Of a DNA stretch of 64,000 nt, positions 21,396 through 32,955 are shown in pieces. The notes below the pieces were generated by a model, which saw only the letters and a program-made list of their open reading frames with translations, searched no databases and was not told where the DNA came from. The DNA comes from Fagopyrum homotropicum (Eukaryota; Streptophyta; Magnoliopsida; Caryophyllales; Polygonaceae), in the NCBI GenBank assembly GCA_033239125.1, contig BSWB01000008.1:17142001-17206000 (forward strand). The letters are read 5' to 3'. The position numbers were made by a program, and so were the translations under genes. How positions within the stretch are numbered: the stretch's first letter is position 1; every line of letters begins with the position of its first letter.

Positions 21396-22819
21396 CCATC
21401 CGGCCCGCGCTTGAATAGCAGCGGCTCATCCCAGTAGTAATGGTGTACGTCCTTGAAGAATCTCTTCTTTTGAGAGTACGTCAATCCAGGCGGTATTTCC
21501 TGGTAAACAAGATAATTCACAATATCAGCATACCAAGGTCCTTTATTATCAGAAAGTTGGTGGATTGAATGTTCCACCAACTGAGGATGAATGTCAAAGA
21601 AAGGAGTAAGAAGTTTGTTATTTTCAGCAGTCCCAGTTGACATCATCTCGCCTTCGACCTTGGTCGAGGGGCAGAGGCGTTGACCGAGAAGTTCTTTAGT
21701 CGCCTCACTCAGTCGAGAAAGTGCCTCGGTCGAGGTACTGTAACTGGAACCGAAACTGGAGATCCTCGTCTCCTGGATTAGTTTCTCAGTTTTAGCTCCT
21801 GGATCTTCTTCCAGTGCCTTTAAGCTCCGTATATCTGCATCACAAGAAGCATCTATACCTTCCTCCATTAAACTGAAACTAATAACTCTTTCAAGTGGAT
21901 CATTAGTAAGGATAGAGCTCACCAATTCTCTTGATTCTTCTTCATCATAGATGTTGAAGATATCATCTCCTAGCTGCTCTCCTTTCATGGCCGCAAGTAA
22001 TGCGAACTCCACTTCATCTCCACCAATGTTGAATTTCAACTTGGCGTTCTTACAATCCACATTGCAACCCGAATTTGCTAAAAATGGCCTCCCCAGAATA
22101 ATAGGAACAGGATAATCTGCGGGAATGTCAAGTACGACAAAGTCTATAGGTAAATAGAAGTTACCTAACTTGACCGGAACGTCTTCCAAAATTCCCACGG
22201 GATGGGTAATGGAGCGGTTCGCCATGTATAATCGAATCTTGATCGGCTTGGGCTCTCCAAGTCTGATCTTCACACATAGCTCCAGCGGAATGATGCTCAC
22301 GCTGGCTCCTAGATCACATAAGGCTTCACAAGTGATATCCCCAACTTGAATGGGAATGCAAAATGAGCCGGGATATCTCAACTTATGTGGCATCTTCTCC
22401 TTCATGATTTGAATAAGCTCCGAGGATTTAGATGCCATCCTTACTTCACCAAAGTCTTCCAGTTTCCTCTTCCTTGATAGGATCTCCTTCAAGAACTTCC
22501 CATAGGCGGGCATCCCTAGAATAGCATCAAGGAAAGGAATGTTAATGTGCAGTTTATTCATCAAGTCAAGGAACTTACCAAAGTGCTTATCTAGATGTGC
22601 TCTGGCCCTTAACTGGGGGAATGGAAGTGGTGGTTTGTATGCAGGAGGTGGAACATAAACTTCAGTTTTCCCCTCCGCTTTCTGTGGCTCCACCTCGGTT
22701 GGTATCTCGGCCGAAGTGTTCTTCGACTGCACCTGGACCGAGGTGGTCTTCGTCGGTACTGGCACCGACCGAGGCACTGGATCTGCAGTTTTCAGTCCAG
22801 TCCTCGTTGTTATGGCCAT
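21131..22819 (-). CDS. C protease ORF joined to pre-integrase linker (reverse transcriptase absent)
   Basis: A 562-codon open frame in the same frame as gag upstream. The N-terminus has the AITTRTGLKT motif that follows Gag in Athila-like elements. The retropepsin site reads LCDLGASVSIIP (Asp about 169), with flap-side PIILGRPFLANSG near 265. The frame then passes through an acidic linker straight to PWYADIVNYLVYQEIPPGL and YYWDEPLLFKRGPDG, which normally follow RNase H. No RT or RNase H motif occurs in between, so about 1.6-2 kb of pol is missing without loss of frame. The last codons are out of frame with integrase. Confidence 0.85.
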   Translation of the reverse strand: MAITTRTGLKTADPVPRSVPVPTKTTSVQVQSKNTSAEIPTEVEPQKAEGKTEVYVPPPAYKPPLPFPQLRARAHLDKHFGKFLDLMNKLHINIPFLDAILGMPAYGKFLKEILSRKRKLEDFGEVRMASKSSELIQIMKEKMPHKLRYPGSFCIPIQVGDITCEALCDLGASVSIIPLELCVKIRLGEPKPIKIRLYMANRSITHPVGILEDVPVKLGNFYLPIDFVVLDIPADYPVPIILGRPFLANSGCNVDCKNAKLKFNIGGDEVEFALLAAMKGEQLGDDIFNIYDEEESRELVSSILTNDPLERVISFSLMEEGIDASCDADIRSLKALEEDPGAKTEKLIQETRISSFGSSYSTSTEALSRLSEATKELLGQRLCPSTKVEGEMMSTGTAENNKLLTPFFDIHPQLVEHSIHQLSDNKGPWYADIVNYLVYQEIPPGLTYSQKKRFFKDVHHYYWDEPLLFKRGPDGCFEDAFRKMKLIASYGIVIHFLVEDMLPPIRHALSYYVPVSFGLHYLKMCNRLLSLVMHAKEQEIYLGGMKCHLIPFKRWKSLMYGG

Positions 22820-22900
22820 AATCTAGCCCTTAGGGTTGCTTTTTGTCCTTGTTGGAAGCTTCCCTGGATCTCTTGGCGCTTCATTCGCCCTACTAGCAAG

Positions 22901-24078
22901 TTATTGTTCAAAGGCCTTTTGGGCCTTCGAAAATGAAGTCATGGATGTCTCCATAGCAGTAAGCTTGATCAAGATAGCCTCCAACACTGCGTCTTTCTTT
23001 TCCGGCTGGGACAAATTTGATCCTTGCCCCTGGCTCTTTAATGGAGTAGAAGAAGAAGAAGAAGAAGGGCAAGAAAGGAAAGGATTAGAGGAATCGTTAG
23101 AATTGGAGTTAGAATGATTGTTACCAGAATTTTGGTTGTTCGCCCACCAATTGTTGCTGTTGGATCCTCTATTGTTGTTGTTGTAGTTGTTGTTCCGGGA
23201 ACCGTTGTTGTTGTTATTGTTACGGTATCCATTGTTGTTATTCCTTGGTCCTTGATCTTCCTTCTTGGTTTGAGCAACCAAGAGTTCCTTCAATTACTTC
23301 ACGTCATTCTTCAAAGACGTGAGTTGATTGTTGTTAGGCGGAGCATCTTGGAAGTTAACTCTTTTAACTCCACCTTCACCTCCTTGGTGGGTATATTTCT
23401 CCATATGCAAAGCTTGCTTCTCAATAAAGTCCCAAGCTTCCTCAATCGCCATGTCTATAAATGTACCGGCGGAGAGTAGTTGGAGGTTGAACTGGGTGCT
23501 TCCATCCAGTCCCTTGAAGTATATCTCCAACAACTCTATCTTTGGAATCCCATGATGTGGGCAATCCAAAAGAATGTCTTTAAACCTCTCCCATGACTTG
23601 GACAAGCTCTTCTTGTCCTTCATAATGAATGCATTAATCTTCCCTCTCGTTTCAGCGGTCTTAGAGGGGGGAAAGAATTTAGTCAAGAATTCCGTAGTCA
23701 TCTCCTCCCAAGTGCTAATTTTTCCTGGAGGAAGAGATTGATACCAAGTAAGAGCTCTATCTTTTAAAGAAAAGTAAAAAGGTCTTAGCTTGTAGTTGTT
23801 GTTTTCTATTCTTGAGGGTCTCAAGGTCTCCATCAAGATCTTATAGTTTTGAAGATGTTGATGCGGAGATTCCTTCTCTAGCCCTCCGAACTAGCATTGG
23901 CGAATCATGGAAAGAACTTGCGGTCGAAGTTCGTAGTCATGGTCCGCTGGATCTCCTAGGTTAACTCCTGGACGCCTCAGTTGTTGATTGAGGTCCATCC
24001 TTTGACCTAGGGATTGCGGGATTCCTGCAAAAAGAGCGCCTCGGACTGGCATCCGAGGTGAAAGTACCTCGGCCGGGG
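22901..24078 (-). pseudogene. C gag, capsid and C-terminal part
   Basis: Minus-strand Gag. The capsid reads LMETLRPSRIENNNYKLRPF, ALTWYQSLPPGKISTWEEM, TKFFPPSKTAETRGKINAF, SWERFKDILLDCPHHGIPK (23836-23294), the retrotransposon Gag domain. An Asn-rich tail (23293-22901) with long NNNN runs follows. The frame is continuous but interrupted by TAA/TAG codons near 23894, 23294 and 22901. The N-terminal part was displaced to 32522-32852 by the A insertion. Confidence 0.85.
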
Positions 24079-24083
24079 CGTCA

Positions 24084-24555
24084 TGTAATAGCTAGGATTT
24101 CCGAATTCTAATTAATGTTGATTAACTTAGTCGTTGATAGTAATTGACATATAACTTGCGAAGATTTCCCAAGTGATGAGTATGAGTCCCACCGTTATGT
24201 TCCTCGCGTAATTTTGGACGTTTGGGGAAATTTTTACTTTTTCCCCCGGGTAATTATTTTTACCCTCCGGTGTTATTTGGAGCATTTGGGAGCTCCAATT
24301 AATAAAAATGCAGTTGAGAGAAATGATCAGGATATCGGATATGTCCTAGATATGAAATAACATGGAGAGGCAAAACGGCTAAAAGAGTCGCTATCCCAAT
24401 TCTTAGCGGTTAAGAAAGGTGGCTTATAAATGCCCATTTTACGAGATAGTTATGGATTAATTATCCCGACAATATTCCGCATTTTATATTCCAATTTTAT
24501 AAAGTTTGGAGACCGAAAAATATAGCCTCTTTTTAATTAAATAATATGGATTAAC

Positions 24556-24644
<89 letters not shown>

Positions 24645-26435
24645 CTGTGTATATATTTACAATTTGCAATTGTGAATTTCAATTGCAGAGGAGTGAAAAG
24701 GCGGCTACAAGCCTTCTTCACTTACACATTCATACATAATATATTATATATATATATGTAACAAATGAAAAGGCGGCTACGGCTGCTACTTATCCTATCT
24801 TCTTCAATTGTAAGGCTTCATTTACAGAGCGAACAAGCGAGAACAACCGAGAGCGAACGTATTAACCCATCTTCAACCTTCCATAATTCGTTTATTTTCG
24901 ATCCATTTTCAAATCCGTTTGTACCAACGAGTTCCTTATCTTGTCCTCTACATCGTGGTACAAATCTATTTTCCGTTTGTTAGCTTTTTGGTAAAGCTTC
25001 CGTTTACCGCTATCGGAACGCCGACGGACCACCGCAAGTCATCAAACGTAAGGTTTCATATTGTGCTCTTACTCCCCGTATCGCCAGGAGTCCGTACCTT
25101 CTTTCGGATCGTATATCGGGTTAGTAACGAATAAGTTATGAATTTATTCGTTTTCCGTATTACGGGTTAGTATAAATTAACCTTAAGTTGGTTAAAATGG
25201 ATAATTGGAATTTTCATTATGCTCGTTACATTATTCTGGTGATTATGGATAGTTTGTTTGATAAAATCTGATGACAGGTGGGTTTAGAAATTGCCTGCCG
25301 GCAAAACGTTATTATGGGGAAATCTAATTAATTAATTAAAGGTTAATTAATTAAATTAGGATTTGAATTGAGATTGAGGAATGTCGATTAGATACTACCT
25401 TGAGATTTGAGGAATTGTGAGTTATGCTGAGATATTGAGGTTTAATTGGTTGTGAGGCTCATAGATTGAGTATGATCCTTATGGATCCCTTTGGGTCTAG
25501 GTGTGACCCCTTTGATGAATAGAGGTTGATATATCTCTTTATGCCTTTTTATAGGCCGTGTTGTCCCTCCAGTGTAGAGGTGATCGTGGTTGATTTTGTA
25601 CGAGGTTGAGGTAAGTTCGTAGGACTTACTTAGCTACCATCCTTATATGGGGTGTTTGTATGAGTGGTGTGTGCCTTATATGTTTGCTATGATAGCATGT
25701 GATGTCGTATTTACCGACCTATGTTTTATTAATTGCCCCATTGCGTGGCTGTGATAACCTTTCCCTTTCATCCCGCCGTGGAGTCTGGGAGGTTCTCTGA
25801 TGTCAGGCCAGACCGGTTTACAGGAAGGGCGCAATCCACTCCCATAGGGTACACGGATTGTGTGACCGATACTAGTACGGCTGGCTAGCAGGCTCAGAGG
25901 CGAGGATGTATCGGTCCTCGTGTCACCTAGTTTCATATATATTATATCTATACGATTTGAGTGAATGACCATTATATTGAGATGAATAAATGGGTAAATG
26001 AGTGAAAGCATGCTGATATGTTTATCTTTCCCTATGTGTGATTGTGCTTATGCATTACTCTATATATGTGTATGGATAGCTAACGGTTTCATACCGTGTT
26101 GTAGATGTTTACAGGTTAGGCGCTACTGGGTGATCTGGCAAGGTGATAGGCCGAGGACTCTCGTACATTAGGTGGTTGGTTTGGGGTTGTTGTGTTTCCC
26201 CTCCTGCGTGAGGATGATCTTTTGTACCTCCTATGTGAGGATGTCGTTTTATATACTCGGCTATGTTGTTGTTTACTTTGGGTCGTACAGTTTATACTGT
26301 TTTATGTATTTGTTTTATATCTGTCAGTGCCATGTTGTAAGGTCCAGTGAACTTGTTGTCAGGCTAGGGTCAGGATCCATTGTGAGATCCTAGCCCAATG
26401 TGACATCCCGAGTCCCGCGGATTCGGGGTGTTACA
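24084..26435 (+). repeat. A 5' LTR
   Basis: TGTAATAGCTAGG at the start and GGGTGTTACA at the end. It holds a TATAAAT box (24425-24431), an (AT)n tract (24561-24642) and hairpin GTAAGTTC-GTA-GGACTTAC (25611-25629). Two small ORFs also appear in the 3' LTR and are chance frames. Confidence 0.95.
24561..24642. repeat. (AT)41 microsatellite in A 5' LTR
   Basis: About 82 bp of uninterrupted AT. The matching tract in the 3' LTR (30635-30715) has almost the same length. Confidence 0.98.
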
Positions 26436-26439
26436 GAGT

Positions 26440-26453
26440 TGGTATCAGAGCCC
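26440..26453 (+). other. A primer-binding site
   Basis: TGGTATCAGAGCCC, a few bases after the LTR, fits the initiator-Met tRNA primer site of plant retrotransposons. Confidence 0.9.
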
Positions 26454-26724
26454 AAGTTGACAACAATGGCACTTGCTACCTGCAATGAGGTTTGATAGGT
26501 AAAATAAACAGAGCCCACATGGGATCTGACGTTTTTAAAGGTTTTGGTTTTAAGTGTGGTTTGGGATAGAATGTACTAGAAGTCGTCACCTCTGCCATGG
26601 ATCTCTGCAGCGTAGATATGTATATATATCTGTGTGTACTATGGATTATGGGGATGTATTATATACATATCGATACATATGGCATATATATAGCCTTATT
26701 AGATTAGGTGCGTATACTTTGCAG

Positions 26725-27540
26725 ATGGCTCAGACTAGAGCAACATCTGTAGTGGAACGAGGTGGGAATATGCCCCCTCTTCTTCCAGTGGTGATAAGTC
26801 AGGGACTAGTTTCTGCTGTTGTTTTGCCTATGGCAGAGAACGAGTTTGAAGAGGCTGATCGTGTCTCCATGAGTTGATCCGAGTTTCAAGAGTATATGCA
26901 GCAAGTATATGAGGCGGTGATAGTGGGTAGACCTACATCGGATTTACCAACATCTGTGAGATTAACTGAAGCTTCTGGATCAGAGAAGAAGCAACGGATT
27001 GAATCAGTAAGTGGAGAAGCAAAGACGATGAATGGTGAACCAAGTCCGATATTAGGACAATCTAGTGATCCTTTGGCCATGAAGATGACTGGCAAGGAAC
27101 TATAGTGTTTTGATTGCGTGGAAGTTGGGACACTGGCGAGTTGTGTGCCCAAAGGCGCCCATCATATGCTTTACGTGTGGTAAGCAGGGCATAGAGAGAA
27201 GTTTTATCGACAAGGCAAGGCATTGCCTTTACAAGTTCCCTCTCGGAATAAGATCATTCAAGGTGGACGACGAAGGTCGAGTTACCCTTCAGTTGCACAG
27301 GTTGCAAGGATGGGATGATTATGTTTCAGTTGTGGCTATCCAGATCATTTGCGTTATGTGTGCCCTTTGGCACTGATAGCTTGTTTCACTTGTGGTGAGC
27401 TAGGCCATCTGGCCCTTTCTATCAGCACAATAGTGTTTCTTCCCAACAAGACCTTCCTCTTTCCGGTGCAGAAAGAGTGGAAGTGGAGGCTATAGTAATG
27501 ACCTCAGTGATACCTGAGGAGCATGGATCTGACATTGAGT
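26725..27540 (+). pseudogene. A gag without capsid
   Basis: ATG at 26725 begins AQTRATSVVERGG, then MAENEFEEADRVSMS, a TGA, and SEFQEYMQQVYEAVIVGRPT. Some 130 residues later come two CCHC-like knuckles (CFSCGYPDHLRYVC and CFTCGELGHLALS, the second lacking its last Cys). The roughly 200-residue capsid domain expected between these parts is absent. B has the same arrangement (56193-55594), so the loss is a property of the family and not of this copy. Confidence 0.75.
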
Positions 27541-29035
27541 GATGATATGTAGAGGAGCTACGAGTGTTAACTGTTATAGGTACCATTCTCGTTAATGGTT
27601 TACCTAGTGGAGTTTTGCTTGTTGTGAGTGCTATGCACATCATGTCTTCCGATGCATGCGTTAATGGTTGAATTTTGGTATATAGTAGAAGGTGGATTTT
27701 CCTTTACAGGATTACCTTTTTGGGTCTGAGATACCCGTGAGATGTGTGTTTGTTCCCTTATTTCAGGGACCCGTGTATGGTTGCAAACTTCTTTGTCATG
27801 TCGTAGGTGCATGAGGAAGTCATTATGTGTATGGTTTGGATGAATAGATATCAGGTGGTGTTAGCTTTTAATAGTAAGACTATTATAATCTTTACTGAGT
27901 TGAGTTAAATAGAGGTCTTCTGAGGTTAAGACCTTTAAAGAGGCGGGTTTGTCATCAGGATTGTACGAGCAGCGAGCCGATAGCACAGGGATGTGACGCC
28001 TTCTAGTGTTATACAATGAAGGAGCTTGATAGTCCAACATTGGAAGGTATTCCAGCTGTTTATGAGTTTATAGACGTGATACTGAACCGTCTAGTTGTCA
28101 CCTCAGTGGAGTGTGGACATTGTTATCGAGTTGAAGTATGATACAAGATTGAATGGGAAAGCCACACTATATGGTGCTTGTTGAGATATTGTACTAATAA
28201 CTTGAAAATTTGACTGAAACAGACTTCTTTTACCCTAGTAGGTTCCATGTTCCGTATTGACGACCTGATGAGTTAGCTTCAAGAAGCAATTTTGTTTTCA
28301 GGATTCCCTTGTGCTCAAGATATCCCTAGTCATGGATGAGAGAGCAGCATGTGTATGAGATAGCATCACATACCCGTTATGGACACCACGAGTTTGTAGT
28401 AATGTCATTTGGGTTGACGAATGTTTTAGTAGTTTTTATGGAGTTGATGAACAGTACCTTCATCGACTTCCTTGATTAGGTGGTGGTTGACTTCATTGAT
28501 GAACATTAAGGAATATGTAGTTTTCTCGGCTCATCAGATTGCTACCAATGCTTTGAGGAAGGATTTTATATGATTACGTATTCATTTGCGAGTCTTTTGA
28601 GAAGACCACCATAACTATGTGATGAAAGCAGCGTGTCTATGTTCTGAAGAGTTGAGGAGGCATTTGACCTCTGCTTCCATTCTGTTGTAGTTAGAAGATT
28701 TTTGGGATCCCGTGATTTACGGTGATACATCCCAGCTAAGTCTGAGATGTGTATTACTACAGAGGAGTAGGCTTATTGATATGTGTGTTTATAGCTAAGA
28801 ACGTATGATGAGAACTACCCGACTCATGATTTAGAGTTAGTAGTGGTAGTTTAAGCCTTTAAGTTTTGAAGACCTTACCAGTGTGATCTTTATGTCAGAT
28901 TTCTATAGATCATAGAAATCTGAAGTATATTTTATGCAACAGGGGTTGAATAACCGCCAGTGTTAAGAGCTTAAGTTGATCAAGACTTTGACTTAAAGAT
29001 TCCATATCATTCAGAGAAGTTGAACGTTGTCGCCA
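27541..29035 (+). pseudogene. A protease, reverse transcriptase and RNase H remnants
   Basis: A GTILVNGLPSGVLL reading marks the protease entry (about 27580), without a DSG-type active site. RT traces include FRIDDLM (28254), HEFVVMSFGLTN near 28389 and MELMNSTFIDFL (about 28440-28470). RNase H traces lie at 28740-29000. Frameshifts and stops occur every few dozen codons. The segment ends at GTCGCCA (29029-29035), the deletion point of the integrase. Confidence 0.7.
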
Positions 29036-29520
29036 GATATTATATGTAGACAAGAGGTGTTAACCTCTAAAGTTCAAGCGAGAGTTCATGTCCGGCTGTA
29101 ACTATCTCAGCTGCGAGACGTTAGACGTGTTAATATGGAAAGGGAACTGAGTTTCCAATATGATGGTTTATTTGAGATCGACCAGTACAGAGAAGGTAGC
29201 ATGATGTTTAGCTTTGCCTATGAGATTAGAGGATATCCACCCAGTGTTTCATATGTCTCAACTGAGGAAGTATATACCAGACTCGAGACACCTTGTGAGT
29301 TACGATGATTTGGTGGTTGAGTCCAACCACACTTTTGTTGAGCATTCAATTACATTCTTGGAATGAGATATGAAACGCTTGCATTCAAAAGACATTCCCA
29401 TATTGAGGATATAATGGTCGAGATGAAGACCTGAAGAGGCTATGTGAGAGACTGAGGATAGTGTCCTGAGGAACTATCTAGAGTATATGTTGGGACAAAC
29501 CCATTTGTGGAAGCACGAGT
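29036..29520 (+). pseudogene. A integrase C-terminus and chromodomain remnant
   Basis: Directly after RNase H the sequence resumes at the tail of integrase (TSKVQARVHVR, MMFSFAYEIRG, then a chromodomain-like end). The zinc and catalytic domains of integrase, about 1.1 kb present in B (52892-53994), are deleted. The two B borders carry the same 7-mer GTCGCCA, of which A keeps one, as expected of a microhomology deletion. Confidence 0.75.
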
Positions 29521-29654
29521 AGATCTTAATGCTATCTTGATGAATGTTGTGCTTATGTGCTTATATGCTTATATGCCTTGATGTGTTATTCCATGCTAGT
29601 TGTGATGTGATTTATAATCTTAGTAGATCTTGATGTGCTAGCGTGATGTATGCT

Positions 29655-30066
29655 ATAGTTGGAGATGATTACTTTCTCCACGCTACCCGAGTATGATCAT
29701 ATTTATAGCTAGAGATGGTTTTTTCCTCCATGCTATTTGAGTGTGATTAGGATTCAGCTGGAGATGGTTCTTTCCTCCATGCTACCTTGATGAACATAGT
29801 TTTAGTGGAGATGTGATTCCTCCATACGATATATATGATTATGGTTTGCTAGAGACGTATTTCCTCTATGTTTGTGATATGTTTTGGCTAGAGATGTGCT
29901 TCCTCTATGCCTTGTGATGTGGTATGGCGAGAGACGTGATTCCTCTACGCCTTTGGGTAGCGTTATGGCCCTGTTTCCTGGAGTGATGATTCCTCCATGT
30001 TTATACTTGAGGTTATAGATTGTTATAGGTTGTGATCTTTTGAACGGAGATGTGATACCTCCGATA
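29655..30066 (+). repeat. A 3' hairpin array
   Basis: Nine units, about 45-55 bp apart, each a short stem around an ATG(T/G)GATTC-like loop. Stems: TGGAGA/TCTCCA (29660-29680), TAGAG/CTCCA (29710-29730), TGGAG/CTCCA (29759-29779, 29806-29824, 29979-29997), TAGAG/CTCTA (29850-29868, 29889-29907), AGAG/CTCT (29930-29946), CGGAG/CTCCG (30045-30063). Stem bases change on both arms together. The array lies between pol and the polypurine tract, and B has a matching array. Confidence 0.8.
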
Positions 30067-30160
30067 GAAAGAGTGAGAGTTCTACCTCGGCGTATGGGTC
30101 CGAGAGAATTTGGGAATTGTTCAAGTTTCGGGACAAAACTTTTTTTTTAGGGGTGTGTGA

Positions 30161-30630
30161 TGTAATAGCTAGGATTTCCGAATTCTAATTAATGTTGATT
30201 AACTTAATCGTTGATAGTAATTGACATATAACTTGCGAAGATTTCCCAAGTGATGAGTATGAGTCCCACCGTTATGTTCCTCGCGTAATTTTGGACGTTT
30301 GGGGAAATTTTTACTTTTCCCCCCGGGTAATTATTTTTACCATCCGGTGTTATTTGGAGCATTTGGGAGCTCCAATTAATAAAAATGCAGTTGAGAGAAA
30401 TGATCAGGATATCGGATATGTCCTAGATATGAAATAACATGGAGAGGCAAAACGGCTAAAAGAGTCACTATCCCGATTCTTAGCGGTTAAGAAAGGTGGC
30501 TTATAAATGCCCATTTTACGAGATAGTTATGGATTAATTATCCCGACAATATTCCGCATTTTATATTCCAATTTTATAAAGTTTGGAGACCTAAAAATAT
30601 AGCCGCTTTTTAATTAAATAATATGGATTA

Positions 30631-30717
<87 letters not shown>

Positions 30718-32516
30718 CTGTGTATATATTTACAATTTGCAATTGTGAATTTCAATTGCAGAGGAGTGAAAAGGCGGCTACAAGCCTTCTTCACTTACAC
30801 ATTCATACATAATATATTATATATATATATATATATATGTAACAAATGAAAAGGCGGCTACGGCTGCTACTTATCCTATCTTCTTCAATTGTAAGGCTTC
30901 ATTTACAGAGCGAACAAGCGAGAACAAGCGAGAGCGAACGTATTAACCCATCTTCAACCTTCCATAATTCGTTTATTTTCGATCCATTTTCAAATCCGTT
31001 TGTACCAACGAGTTCCTTATCTTGTCCTCTACATCGTGGTACAAATCTATTTTCCGTTTGTTAGATTTTTGGTAAAGCTTCCGTTTACCGCTATCGGAAC
31101 GCCGACGGACCACCGCAAGTCATCAAACGTAAGGTTTCATATTGTGCTCTTACTCCCCGTATCGCCAGGAGTCCGTACCTTCTTTCGGATCGTATATCGG
31201 GTTAGTAACGAATAAGTTATGAATTTATTCGTTTTCCGCATTACGGGTTAGTATAAATTAACCTTAAGTTGGTTATAATGGATAATTGGAATTTTCATTA
31301 TGCTCGTTACATTATTCTGGTGATTATGGATAGTTTGTTTGATGAAATCTGATGACAAGTGGGTTTAGAAATTGCCTGCCGGCAAAACGTTATTATGGGG
31401 AAATCTAATTAATTAATTAAAGGTTAATTAATTAAATTAGGATTAGAATTGAGATTGAGGAATGTCGATTAGATACTACCTTGAGATTTGAGGAATTGTG
31501 AGTTATGCTGAGATATTGAGGTTTAGTTGGTTGTGAGGCTCATAGATTGAGTATGATCCTTATGGATCCCTTTGGGTCTAGGTGTGACCCCTTTGATGAA
31601 TAGAGGTTGATATATCTCTTTATGCCTTTTTATAGGCCGTGTTGTCCCTCCAGTGTAGAGGTGATCGTGGTTGATTTTGTACGAGGTTGAGGTAAGTTCG
31701 TAGGACTTACTTAGCTACCATCCTTATATGGGGTGTTTGTATGAGTGGTGTGTGCCTTATATGTTTGCTATGATAGCATGTGATGTCGTATTTACCGACC
31801 TATGTTTTAATAATTGCCCCACTGTGTGGCTGTGATAACCTTTCCCTTTCATCCCGCCGTAGAGTCTGGGAGGTTCTCTGATGTCAGGCCAGACCGGTTT
31901 ACAGGAAGGGCGCAATCCACTCCCATAGGGTACACGGATTGTGTGACCGATACTAGTACGGCTGGCTAGCAGGCTCAGAGGCGAGGATGTATCGGTCCTC
32001 ATGTCACCTAGTTTCATATATATTATATCTATACGATTTGAGTGAATGACCATTATATTGAGATGAATAAATGGGTAAATGAGTGAAAGCATGCTGATAT
32101 GTTTATCTTTCCCTATGTGTGATTGTGCTTATGCATTACTCTATATATGTGTATGGATAGCTAACGGTTTCATACCGTGTTGTAGATGTTTACAGGTTAG
32201 GTGCTACTGGGTGATCTGGCAAGGTGACAGGCCGAGGACTCTCGTACATTAGGTGGTTGGTTTGGGGTTGTTGTGTTTCCCCTCCTGCGTGAGGATGATC
32301 TTTTGTACCTCCTATGTGAGGATGTCGTTTTATATACTCGGCTATGTTGTTGTTTACTTTGGGTCGTACAGTTTATACTGTTTTATGTATTTGTTTTATA
32401 TCTGTCAGTGCCATGTTGTAAGGTCCAGTGAACTTGTTGTCAGGCTAGGGTCAGGATCCATTGTGAGATCCTAGCCCAATGTGACATCCCGAGTCCCGCG
32501 GATTCGGGGTGTTACA
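30161..32516 (+). repeat. A 3' LTR
   Basis: Follows the polypurine tract (TTTTTTTTAGGGGTG) and is almost identical to 24084-26435. (TA)n lies at 30635-30715 and the hairpin at 31692-31710. Many of the differences are C/T or G/A, as expected of methylated repeats. Confidence 0.95.
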
Positions 32517-32521
32517 CGTCA

Positions 32522-32852
32522 GGTACTAGGACCTGCCTCGGTCGAGGGTCTGCGACTGGGACCTGCATCGGTCCAACATCGGGAACTGGGTCTTCCCTCG
32601 GTCGAAGTGATATTGGTCTCGTAAGGCTGCCATATTTGATTCAGTCGCTTCAGTCCTGGTGCGAGTTTCTTCTTTCTCCTGCCTCAGTTCTTCTCTGCTG
32701 AGGCGTAGCTATTCTAACGCCTCCTTCAATTCGGCCTCAAGATCGTGATTGTCTTGGTTGGCCATCTTCGCTTCTCTTAAGCGTCGTTTGTATGTATTTT
32801 TTGGTTCGTGATCATAAGGAAAGATTTCCTTCCCAGTGCGGGTTCTTTGCAT
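32522..32852 (-). pseudogene. C gag N-terminus
   Basis: Minus-strand ATG at 32852 starts QRTRTGKEIFPYDHEP, parallel to RRIRTGKEIVPYDPELEN in G. A Glu/Lys/Arg-rich coiled-coil-like stretch with one TAG follows. It was separated from the capsid by the A insertion, and a frame difference with the downstream part suggests extra damage. Confidence 0.8.
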
Positions 32853-32955
32853 AAACCTAAGAAAGAACCTGCGAAAATCACTCAAGTAGAGTGGTTAGTA
32901 GACACGGGGGCAAGTGCCCCAAAAGCAAACCGCAACCGGCTCGGTCTAGACCAAG

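Larger units (their letters stand above)
24084..32516 (+). mobile_element. A: young non-autonomous chromovirus nested in C gag
   Basis: An 8,433-bp element flanked by perfect duplications cgtca (24079-24083 and 32517-32521). LTRs of 2352 and 2356 bp differ at about 20 sites by eye (near 0.9%), so it is the youngest insertion visible. The primer site follows the 5' LTR. Yet the internal 3.7 kb is heavily decayed: gag lacks its capsid, RT is riddled with stops and the integrase core is deleted. This combination implies it was already defective when it moved. It is the same family as B. Confidence 0.95.

Noticed and set aside
23038..23277. Thr- and Val-rich frames opposite the Asn-rich Gag tail of C
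   Set aside because: Shadow frames of a trinucleotide-rich coding region. The Asn-rich frame is continuous with gag.
24765..24983. Small ORFs repeated at 24765-25134 and 30846-31215
   Set aside because: These are the two LTRs of A. The ORFs are chance frames copied with the LTR and not duplicated genes.
30591..30794. ORF with a long Ile-Tyr repeat
   Set aside because: It is the translation of the TA microsatellite in the A 3' LTR.
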